A stretch of 6,479 bases of DNA from Vulcanimicrobiota bacterium (lineage in GTDB: Bacteria > Vulcanimicrobiota > Vulcanimicrobiia > Vulcanimicrobiales > Vulcanimicrobiaceae). Below are positions 1-5,354 of this stretch, in pieces. The notes beneath the pieces are model-generated. The model did no database searches, was not told where the DNA came from, and worked only from the letters and a program-made list of their open reading frames with translations. The stretch is taken from contig JAFAOZ010000100.1 in NCBI GenBank assembly GCA_019247395.1, positions 1 to 6,479 on the forward strand, read 5' to 3'. Within the stretch, counting starts at the first letter, position 1; every line of letters starts with the position of its first letter. Position numbers and translations under genes: made by a program.

Positions 1-630
1 AAGAGAGTTGTAGGGCGCGGTATTGAACGAGCCCTTGTCGTCGTTATACTTCGCAAGCAGGTGTTCGGGAAGGACCGGCGCGTTGCCGTTCTCGCTCCAT
101 AACTGCTGTAAGAACGGTGCGTACAGCTTCTTCATATGGATGAGCGCGACGTGGGGATCGCTGCAATCGATGCTGCCGATATCCTTGTAGCCGTCGGTCG
201 TTACGACGTTGTTGTGAGGGTTCATGACGACCTGCCACGTAAATTTTAGATCGTTGCAGGTCAGCGCCACACCGTCTTGCCATTTGATATTCGTCCGCAA
301 CTTATACTTCAGCGTGAGACCGTCTTTGCTGACGTCGCCGTTGGCAACCGTCGGAACCTCGCGCAGCGCGTCGGGCACGGGATGCGCGTTGGCGTCGTAG
401 CGCACGGCCCATGAGAAGGCAAACATGGATATGTCCAGCGTCGGCGTCGCCGCGTTGAGGACGACGTTGAGCGTCTTTGGATCGGAAGACTCCGTGAAGC
501 GAAAAACGCCCGCCTGAGTCCACGGATTGCGGCCCTGCGCGCCGCCTCCGACACTCGATACCTTCGTACAGGAGGTCGCGGCCACCGCGACTGCGAGCAG
601 AACGAGCCTGCCCCAAGCCTTGAAACTCAC
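1..630 (-). CDS. Family 5 (Opp/Dpp-type) ABC transporter solute-binding lipoprotein, N-terminal part
   Basis: The reading frame is open for 210 codons from GTG at 630 to the left edge, so the C-terminal part (usually another 300 or more residues) is missing. Residues 1-20 form a lipoprotein-type signal peptide with a relaxed lipobox A-T-S-C, giving Cys21 as the lipidation site. A Gly/Ser-rich tether follows. Residues 41-67 (FRFTESSDPKTLNVVLN region) and especially 105-137 (LKYKLR..IKWQDGVALTCNDLKFTW) carry the signature of the SBP_bac_5 family, and VLPEHLL at 186-192 matches the usual ILPKH segment. Family members capture peptides, nickel, heme or sugars outside the inner membrane and pass them to an ABC permease; the ligand cannot be told from this part. 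The start overlaps the stop of the upstream Lrp/AsnC-fold gene by 4 bp (GTGA) and has a strong Shine-Dalgarno sequence, so it is very probably the last visible gene of the operon. Family assignment is confident, ligand unknown. Confidence 0.9.
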   Translation of the reverse strand, partial: MSFKAWGRLVLLAVAVAATSCTKVSSVGGGAQGRNPWTQAGVFRFTESSDPKTLNVVLNAATPTLDISMFAFSWAVRYDANAHPVPDALREVPTVANGDVSKDGLTLKYKLRTNIKWQDGVALTCNDLKFTWQVVMNPHNNVVTTDGYKDIGSIDCSDPHVALIHMKKLYAPFLQQLWSENGNAPVLPEHLLAKYNDDKGSFNTAPYNSL

Positions 631-1787
631 GCGGACGCTCCTTCCTCAACGTCATCGGCACGCATCGCATTCGCATCGATCCCACGTGCCGCGCAAAACT
701 CCACATAGGCCGCCGGCGCGATCTCTGACGGTTTGATCTCGCTGCGGCCGCCCCAAAAAACGTTTGTATAGGAAAACGCTATCCCTGCTTCACGCAGGTG
801 CTCGTCGATGGCGGCTTTGTGTGCCAGGACGACCGGCTTCTCCATGCCGTGCGCGACGGCCATCACGTTCACGTTGTGGAATTCGGGGCCTCCCTCGCGC
901 CAGTACGCGTGCGTGATGACGTAGTGACGCCCCACTTCGCAACCGGCCTCGATCTCGCGCCCCGCCGGAACGGCCCAATGGAAAAGCGCGTTATAGCGCG
1001 TCGCACGTTCGTTGCCGGCAGTAGCCTTGACGTGCTCCAAAAAGGTTGAAAAGCGGCCGATCACCCCGCGCGACTGGAGCGTTTGCGCCGTAACGGTAAA
1101 CGTTTGGAAATCGACGCCTGCCTCGCCGGCGCGCGGCCGCCAAAGGTCGCGAACGATCTCGTCGGCGGCAAACTCGCGTTTCAGCGCGGTCAGCACGCGC
1201 CACTCGAGGTCGGAGAGTTTGACCAGCGCCGATTCCAGCGGACGCGCCGGCTCCTCCGCGCGGGCGCCCGGTTCGAGCCCGCGACGGCGCACGTGTCCAA
1301 CTCCTAGCGTGAAGAGCATCTTTGCCGGCATCAGGCGGAAGCGTTCGGCCCCGACGCGATCGCCGAGCCACTGCGCATGTTTGCGCAGCGAATAGCCTTG
1401 CGGCACCTTTACCGTGGTCCAAAGCCGATAGCTGCTTCCAGCCGAAACCGTATCGGTCGTGCGAATCACGACGTGCCCGGAGAAAGGGTCCTCGCGAAAC
1501 ATGTAATCGAAAGCCGCGTCGAGCTTTGCCGGTGATACTTCCCAGGCGCACAGCGCGCCGTTCGCCAGACTTGTAGCGAGAAGCGTCTGGCGCACGCGGC
1601 GGATCGTTCCGCTTCGAAGCATCGCGATGATGCGCTCGATCACGGTATCGACCGGGATGCCGCTTCGAGCCGCAATCTCGCCGAAGGGATCGGTTTGGAA
1701 GCCCGCGAGCCGGTCTTCCGAAACGGCCAAGATCGCGGCATTGACGGGGTCGGAGATCCTCGCCGAGCTCTCCGAGGCTTGAGGCAT
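627..1787 (-). CDS. Two-module Lrp/AsnC-fold protein resembling fused siroheme decarboxylase subunits (AhbA-AhbB / NirDLGH family)
   Basis: The 386-residue protein consists of two similar modules. Module 1 has a winged-helix/HTH segment (about 36-66, GEIAARSGIPVDTVIERI then SGTIRRVRQTL), an alpha/beta part, and H105-x3-R109 followed by Y120-R-L-W123. Module 2 begins with another HTH-like segment (about 191-247, LSDLEWRVLTAL to GVIGRF) and has ITH293-AYWR297 and H304-N-V-N-VMAVAH313-G. These correspond to the HNYxR...NxWF and SHCYxR...YNLFAMxHG signatures of siroheme decarboxylase subunits. Known AhbA and AhbB are separate proteins of about 150-170 residues, while NirDL fusions exist in heme d1 synthesis, so a fusion has precedent. 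The family removes acetate side-chain carboxyls from siroheme in the alternative heme pathway. The modules derive from the Lrp/AsnC regulator fold, so an automated label of transcriptional regulator is likely, and true regulation cannot be excluded. It lies 9 bp after the TolC gene; no good Shine-Dalgarno precedes ATG 1787, which suggests coupling to the upstream gene. Confidence 0.65.
   Translation of the reverse strand: MPQASESSARISDPVNAAILAVSEDRLAGFQTDPFGEIAARSGIPVDTVIERIIAMLRSGTIRRVRQTLLATSLANGALCAWEVSPAKLDAAFDYMFREDPFSGHVVIRTTDTVSAGSSYRLWTTVKVPQGYSLRKHAQWLGDRVGAERFRLMPAKMLFTLGVGHVRRRGLEPGARAEEPARPLESALVKLSDLEWRVLTALKREFAADEIVRDLWRPRAGEAGVDFQTFTVTAQTLQSRGVIGRFSTFLEHVKATAGNERATRYNALFHWAVPAGREIEAGCEVGRHYVITHAYWREGGPEFHNVNVMAVAHGMEKPVVLAHKAAIDEHLREAGIAFSYTNVFWGGRSEIKPSEIAPAAYVEFCAARGIDANAMRADDVEEGASA
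638..647 (-). promoter_or_regulatory. Ribosome binding site fixing the GTG start of the solute-binding protein
   Basis: Read on the minus strand the site is GAGGAAGGAG, 7 nt before the GTG at 630. It lies inside the last codons of the preceding gene and makes the GTG at 630 the clear start, in a GTGA stop/start overlap. Confidence 0.8.
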
Positions 1788-1796
1788 TACGGCCAG

Positions 1797-3416
1797 TTAG
1801 ATTTGGACGTCGCTCATACCCGTTGCATATAAGTAGTTCTGCTCGGCCGTGTAGACGCCGTAGAGTGCCGAGATGTACGCGGATTGCGCGGTCGTCAGAT
1901 TTGCCTCGGCGGTGACCACGTTCAGAATCGTGGTCGCCCCGACTCGGTACTGCGCCTGCGTCGCGCTGAGTGAGACCTGCGCCGACGTGAGCTCGGACCG
2001 CGCCTGCACGAGCGAAGCTCTCGACGAGATCAACGTCGCCAGCGCCGACCGGACGTCGGACTCCACCGTAAGCTTGGTCGAATTCAAGGTCGCGAGCTCT
2101 TGATCGAGCTGCGCCGCAGCAACGGCGATGTTGTAGTTCGTCTGACCTTGATCGTAGATCGGAATGCTGAGATTGAGTCCAATCGTCTTCGAGTTGGTCC
2201 AGCCCGCGGGGATACCGTTGGGCGCGATGTTCCCCCTCGGGCAGGCCGAAATGCCCTCAACGGCGCCCGTTTTGGGATCGGTCGCCGTGCTGGAATAACA
2301 GTCGATGAACTCACGGCTGACGCCGTCGCTCGCACCCGCGGAGAGCGTCGGGAAGCGAGCCAGCTTGGCATAGCGTAATGCCTCTTGCGCGGATTGCACG
2401 TTATATGCGGCGGCAATGTAGTCGGGCCGCATGATGAGCGCGCGCTTCAACGAGGCCGCATAGCTCGGGTTCGGCACCGGCGGCTGGGCACTCAGGGCTT
2501 GGGGCACGACTTGCGCATCCGCGTCGAGGCCGAGCGTGGTGGCAAACGTTGCCTGTGCTCCGATCGCGACGCCTTGCGCGGTCACGAGATTGCCGCGCGC
2601 CTGAGCCGTCTGGAATTGCGCGGCAGCAATATCCGAGCGCGCGGCGGCGCCGTTGCGAATCTGCGCGGCTACGGACGATTCGTTCACTTCGAACTCGCGC
2701 ACGAGTTGTGCGTCCGCCGTAACCGTGGCGTTGTCTTCGAGCACGGTGTAATACGAGTTCGCAACGTTTAACGAGAGCTGCTGGAGCTGACGAAGCAACG
2801 TCGCGCGAGCGGCAATGTCGGCGAACTTGGCGGACCGTATGTTGGCGATCGTCCGGCCGCCGTCATAGATCAGCTGCGTGATCGTGAGCGTAACGGATTC
2901 GTTCGTAATCGTGCTTTTCGAGTACGGCGCCGGCGTCGCTAAGCCGAAGGCGGCCGCGGGACTCGGTCCGGGGCTAGCGGAGGCGCGGGCCGACGTGCTC
3001 GCGGTCGTGCCGTTGCTGTACTGGTTGCCCATTTGCGCGTTGCCGCTGAGGCCCGGATAATACGCTTGCACCGAGGACGTGTACCGCGCATGAATGACGG
3101 CCCATTGCGCGTTTTGCAGCGCGAACGTCGGCGATAACGCTACCGCGATGCGAATCGCATCCACCAGCGAAATCGACTGGGGCACGCCTTTCTTGGGCCT
3201 TAGTTGCTGTACGTCGGGCGCCGGTGTTCCGTACGCCGGGTACGGCAGCGGCGTACCGCTGATCGTCGGCTGCGGGAGCGGCGACGGCATGACGATTCCC
3301 GGAACGCCCGGAATTTGACCTTGGTCCGGCGTGCCTTGTGCGAGCGCAACGCCGGTCACGAGAGTGCCTAGCACGAGCGCAGCAGCGAGCGCTCGTGCGC
3401 GAATTATTCCGCGCAT
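1797..3416 (-). CDS. TolC-family outer-membrane efflux channel protein
   Basis: This 539-residue protein forms the outer-membrane and periplasmic tunnel of a tripartite export system; the active form in the family is a trimer. Residues 1-27 are a Sec signal peptide (basic start, hydrophobic core, ALA-Q). A Pro-rich segment follows (about 29-77). The two OEP repeats begin at about 82 (ISLVDAIRIAVALSP) and 321 (ASLKRALIMRPDYIAAAYN); each has long Ala/Gln-rich helices and a predicted outer-membrane strand pair (LTITQLIYDGG at 177-187; LNLSIPIYDQGQ at 414-425), where YDGG/YDQGQ is typical. The last helix ends NLTTAQSAYISALYGVYTAEQNYLYATG. Surface loops are unusual: a Ser/Ala/Pro-rich loop at 135-166 and a loop with Cys373 and Cys392 that could form a disulfide. 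ATG at 3416 is chosen; an in-frame TTG lies directly before it at 3419. Only 4 bp separate it from the adaptor gene, so the two are cotranscribed. Confidence 0.93.
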   Translation of the reverse strand: MRGIIRARALAAALVLGTLVTGVALAQGTPDQGQIPGVPGIVMPSPLPQPTISGTPLPYPAYGTPAPDVQQLRPKKGVPQSISLVDAIRIAVALSPTFALQNAQWAVIHARYTSSVQAYYPGLSGNAQMGNQYSNGTTASTSARASASPGPSPAAAFGLATPAPYSKSTITNESVTLTITQLIYDGGRTIANIRSAKFADIAARATLLRQLQQLSLNVANSYYTVLEDNATVTADAQLVREFEVNESSVAAQIRNGAAARSDIAAAQFQTAQARGNLVTAQGVAIGAQATFATTLGLDADAQVVPQALSAQPPVPNPSYAASLKRALIMRPDYIAAAYNVQSAQEALRYAKLARFPTLSAGASDGVSREFIDCYSSTATDPKTGAVEGISACPRGNIAPNGIPAGWTNSKTIGLNLSIPIYDQGQTNYNIAVAAAQLDQELATLNSTKLTVESDVRSALATLISSRASLVQARSELTSAQVSLSATQAQYRVGATTILNVVTAEANLTTAQSAYISALYGVYTAEQNYLYATGMSDVQI

Positions 3417-3420
3417 CAAC

Positions 3421-4695
3421 TCAGTGCACCGATGCGCCGGCGGGTGCGTTTCCGTTGCTGACGGCGACTTCGCTACCGTCTTTGAGCGCGTCGGGCCGCG
3501 TCGTCACGACCATCGTGCCCGGCGTGATGCGCGGGCTCGTCACTTGCGCCAACGTGTCGGTCTGCACTCCGACCCGAACCGGGACCGCTTGCGCTTTATT
3601 ATCGGCGACGACATAGACGATGTTGCCGCTCGGTGTCTGCGCGACCGCGCTGCGCGGCACGACGATGGCGTTGGGGGCGCGTGCCTTGGTGACCGTTACG
3701 GTGACGAGCATGCCGCCCCGCAGCACGTATCCGGGATTCTGCACTTGCAGCCGTGCGAGATACGAAAGCGTGCCCGCAGTCGGCACGAGGTTCACCGTTT
3801 GCACCGGTCCGGTGAATCGGCGTCCGGGGAGCGATGACGATTGGTACGATACCGTGATTCCGGGATGCACGTAGGGCAGGTCTTCGTCTGGAACGTTGAC
3901 GTTGATCCAGACCTTGTCCACGCGTGCGACCTGCAGCACCGGCTGCGAGGGCGACGCGTATGCGCCCGGATCGACGAGGCGGTTAGCGACGACCGCATCG
4001 TACGGCGCGTAGAGATACGTCTGCGAGAGCTGCGTGGATAGGACGTCCGCCTGAGCGGAAGCCGCGGCCGCGCCGGCCTGCTGCGCTTTGACGTTCTGAT
4101 AGCTGACGACGTTATTGCGAAGCCCGACGACGGCGTTGTTGTACGATTGCTGTGCGGAAACGTAATTCGCCTGAGACTGTTGGAGGGCGGTCTCCGATAC
4201 GTAGCCTTGTTTGTAAAGTTGTTTGTTCTGATCGTAGACCAGTTTTGCGTTATCCAGGTTGGCCTTCGCGCTTTGAACCGCGGCCTGATTCGTCTGCACC
4301 TGCACGGGATATCCGACGACGGAGCCTTGCGCGGACGCGGACTGCTGCGCCGCCTGCGCGCGCGCCTGCGAGAGCTGCGCTTCGAGCGTTCTCGGATCGA
4401 TCGTCGCCAGCAGCTCGCCCTTTCGGACCATGTCGCCGATGTTGACGTTGATCTTTAGAATCGTGCCGTTCTGCTGAAAGGCAAGGGTCGATTGCTCGAG
4501 CGGCGCGATTTGACCGTCGAGCGAGAGAAACGTCGCGATGCTCTGACGCGACGCCGGAGCGGCATCCACCGCAAGCGGCGGCGTGGTTTGAGCCGGTTTT
4601 CGCCCACAGGCGGCCAGCGTCGCCGATGCGCCGGCTACGACAAGTGCCAGCAGCGTCGTTCGTAAAAAAACGGAGCGGGGTCTCATCCTGGACAT
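3421..4695 (-). CDS. Lipoprotein periplasmic adaptor (membrane fusion protein) of a tripartite efflux system, RND/HlyD-type
   Basis: With the ATG at 4695 the product has 424 residues. Residues 1-29 are a lipoprotein signal peptide ending in the lipobox L-A-A-C (Cys30), which anchors it to the inner membrane. The standard adaptor order follows: first half of the lipoyl domain (about 61-100, GTILKINVNIGDMVRKGELLATID), a long Ala/Gln-rich coiled-coil hairpin (about 101-225), second lipoyl half (227-247, YLYAPYDAVVANRLVDPGAYAS), beta barrel (258-335), and membrane-proximal domain (about 340-413, NAIVVPRSAV start). It should bridge an inner-membrane pump and the TolC protein encoded 4 bp downstream. 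The pump class (RND, ABC or MFS) cannot be fixed from the adaptor; architecture favours RND or MacA-like. Three in-frame ATGs exist at 4710, 4695 and 4686. I prefer 4695 because AGGA sits 5 nt before it, whereas the AAGGA before 4710 is only 3 nt away and the best promoter would leave almost no leader. Confidence 0.93.
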   Translation of the reverse strand: MSRMRPRSVFLRTTLLALVVAGASATLAACGRKPAQTTPPLAVDAAPASRQSIATFLSLDGQIAPLEQSTLAFQQNGTILKINVNIGDMVRKGELLATIDPRTLEAQLSQARAQAAQQSASAQGSVVGYPVQVQTNQAAVQSAKANLDNAKLVYDQNKQLYKQGYVSETALQQSQANYVSAQQSYNNAVVGLRNNVVSYQNVKAQQAGAAAASAQADVLSTQLSQTYLYAPYDAVVANRLVDPGAYASPSQPVLQVARVDKVWINVNVPDEDLPYVHPGITVSYQSSSLPGRRFTGPVQTVNLVPTAGTLSYLARLQVQNPGYVLRGGMLVTVTVTKARAPNAIVVPRSAVAQTPSGNIVYVVADNKAQAVPVRVGVQTDTLAQVTSPRITPGTMVVTTRPDALKDGSEVAVSNGNAPAGASVH

Positions 4696-4704
4696 CTCTT
4701 TCCT
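4696..4704 (-). promoter_or_regulatory. Ribosome binding site favouring the ATG at 4695 of the adaptor gene
   Basis: On the minus strand AGGAAAGAG directly precedes ATG 4695, with AGGA 5 nt from the start codon. An alternative GAAGGA lies 3 nt before ATG 4710, a tighter spacing than usual. Confidence 0.5.
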
Positions 4705-4726
4705 AGGCATTGGTCCTTCATGGTCT

Positions 4727-4757
4727 CATATACGGCGGCCAACGGGCTTTGATTCAA
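4727..4757 (-). promoter_or_regulatory. Candidate promoter of the efflux operon
   Basis: On the minus strand TTGAAT (4757-4752) and TATATG (4732-4727) are separated by 19 nt, each 4 of 6 matches to the sigma-70 consensus. Transcription would start near 4720, about 25 nt before the preferred ATG at 4695. The spacing is long and the phylum's promoter consensus is not known to me, so this is a tentative call. The -35 element lies inside the 17-bp inverted repeat at 4745-4761. Confidence 0.35.
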
Positions 4758-4761
4758 AGCC
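4745..4761. promoter_or_regulatory. Perfect 17-bp inverted repeat, candidate operator
   Basis: GGCTTTGA-T-TCAAAGCC is an 8-bp perfect inverted repeat around a single central base, in the short divergent region between the efflux operon and the thioesterase gene. Size and symmetry fit the binding site of a dimeric repressor such as TetR or MarR types, which often control efflux operons. It covers the candidate -35 element of the minus-strand operon and lies 34 bp before the plus-strand GTG start, so one protein could affect both genes. There is no T-tract on either side, which argues against a terminator. No regulator gene is in the window. Confidence 0.5.
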
Positions 4762-4783
4762 TCCTCACATGGAACCTCGGCAT

Positions 4784-4788
4784 GAGGA
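4784..4788 (+). promoter_or_regulatory. Ribosome binding site fixing the GTG start of the thioesterase
   Basis: GAGGA lies 6 nt before GTG 4795, while the in-frame ATG at 4819 has no purine-rich site before it. The GAGG could pair with CCTC at 4775-4778 in a short 4-bp hairpin. Confidence 0.6.
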
Positions 4789-4794
4789 AATAGG

Positions 4795-5214
4795 GTGCAG
4801 GGCGTATCTCCCCCGGGCATGAGCGCGAAACTCGACATTGGCCGCTCGTATAGCCTTCAGAGCCGAGTCGAGGAATGGATGACCGCCGAAAAGGCGGGAA
4901 ACAAAGGCGTTGACGTCCTCTCGACGTCGATGCTGGTTCAGTTGGTGGAAAGCGCCGCAATCCACTGTGTTGCGCCGATCTTGCGTCCGGGGCAGATCAC
5001 CCTCGGTACCCACGTCGACCTCGAGCACAAGAAACCCGTGCCGGTCGGCTTCATCGTTCGTACCGAAGTCGAGGTCGTGATGCTCGACGGTCCTCGGGTG
5101 AGCTTCGCGGTCCAAGTCTTCGACGAACAAGAAGCCGTGGCCGAGGGGACACACGAGCGCTACATAATCGAGAAAGCGAAATTCTTGGCGAAGCTCCAAG
5201 AAAAGCTGGGTTAA
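4795..5214 (+). CDS. FlK-like hotdog-fold acyl-CoA thioesterase
   Basis: The 139-residue protein is close in length to FlK, the fluoroacetyl-CoA thioesterase of Streptomyces cattleya, and similar along most of its length. Recognisable parts are LSTSMLVQLVESAA (42-55), LRPGQITLGTHVDLEHKKPVPVG (63-85), DGPRVSFAVQVFDE (98-111) and GTHERYIIEKAKF (118-130). The FlK catalytic residues Thr42, Glu50 and His76 correspond to Thr44, Glu52 and His78 here, with exactly the same spacing, so hydrolysis of an acyl-CoA or related thioester in the cytoplasm is likely. The FlK lid residue Phe36 would align with Gly38, so specificity for fluoroacetyl-CoA is not supported and the substrate is unknown. The GTG start is chosen for its Shine-Dalgarno sequence; ATG 4819 would remove eight residues. 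It is divergent from the efflux operon, and I see no functional link beyond shared upstream DNA. Confidence 0.85.
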   Translation: MQGVSPPGMSAKLDIGRSYSLQSRVEEWMTAEKAGNKGVDVLSTSMLVQLVESAAIHCVAPILRPGQITLGTHVDLEHKKPVPVGFIVRTEVEVVMLDGPRVSFAVQVFDEQEAVAEGTHERYIIEKAKFLAKLQEKLG

Positions 5215-5223
5215 GCGCAACAA

Positions 5224-5346
5224 AGTCCCAGGCTATTACTGCAGGGGAGGCAATCGCCCGTCCCCGAAAAGGACTCCAAAGGTACTCACCGACCGGTCCC
5301 AGCCAGGGCCTGGGCGGTTAGGCCTAAGCTCATTTAATCAGCTAGG
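5224..5346 (+). promoter_or_regulatory. Structured leader candidate upstream of the stalk-domain gene
   Basis: The spacer between thioesterase and stalk gene is rich in potential helices. AGTCC (5224-5228) can pair with GGACT (5271-5275), enclosing a strong hairpin GGGGA-GGC / GCC-CG-TCCCC (5244-5265, loop AATC). Further on, CCCAG (5298-5302) pairs with CTGGG (5310-5314), GGGCCT (5306-5311) with AGGCCT (5320-5325), and CCT(A)AGCT (5323-5330) with AGCTAGG (5340-5346). Successive helices share bases and cannot all form at once. A weak promoter could be TTAAGC (5211-5216), 17 nt, TATTAC (5234-5239), but that would start transcription inside the first helix. The element fits no riboswitch consensus I can recall. 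It may be a cis-acting RNA element or ordinary GC-rich spacer. Confidence 0.35.
5323..5346 (+). promoter_or_regulatory. Hairpin that can mask the Shine-Dalgarno sequence of the stalk gene
   Basis: CCT-A-AGCT (5323-5330) can pair with AGCTAGG (5340-5346), seven base pairs with one bulged A and a 9-nt AT-rich loop (CATTTAATC). The right arm includes the first AGG of the AGGAGG ribosome binding site. An upstream helix using GGCCT at 5321-5325 would exclude it. Seen by eye; stability was not calculated. Confidence 0.35.
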
Positions 5347-5349
5347 AGG
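5344..5349 (+). promoter_or_regulatory. Ribosome binding site fixing the TTG start of the stalk-domain gene
   Basis: AGGAGG, a consensus site, lies 5 nt before TTG 5355. This supports the rare TTG start, which also gives a complete signal peptide. Confidence 0.8.
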
Positions 5350-5354
5350 ACAGA

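Noticed and set aside
302..706. Overlapping open frames in the minus strand covering the binding-protein start
   Set aside because: They are out of frame with the family 5 binding-protein signature, are Arg-rich and lack domain similarity.
991..1551. A 186-codon open frame within the AhbA/AhbB-like gene in another frame
   Set aside because: The composition is typical of a frame shadow, and the in-frame protein has continuous two-module similarity with no sign of a frameshift.
4664..4670. Run of seven A (T on the coding strand) near the start of the adaptor gene as a phase-variation tract
   Set aside because: Seven bases is short for slippage-based switching, and the run simply encodes part of Val-Phe-Leu in the signal peptide.
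4683..4721. A 12-residue upstream open frame overlapping the adaptor start
   Set aside because: It would need a transcript start at or upstream of 4721, has a weak ribosome binding site and no regulatory residue pattern; chance is the simpler explanation.
4765..5223. A 152-codon open frame antisense to the thioesterase
   Set aside because: It mirrors a clearly conserved FlK-like protein, starts in the adjacent spacer without convincing signals and resembles no family I know.
5244..5265. Strong GGGGAGGC hairpin as an intrinsic terminator of the thioesterase gene
   Set aside because: It is followed by GAAAAGG and not by a T-tract, so an intrinsic terminator is not supported.
5215..5354. Known riboswitch classes (c-di-AMP ydaO, c-di-GMP, cobalamin, ZTP, manganese)
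   Set aside because: Fragments such as GGGGA are reminiscent of ydaO, but the most conserved blocks of each class as I remember them are missing. A covariance-model search would settle it.
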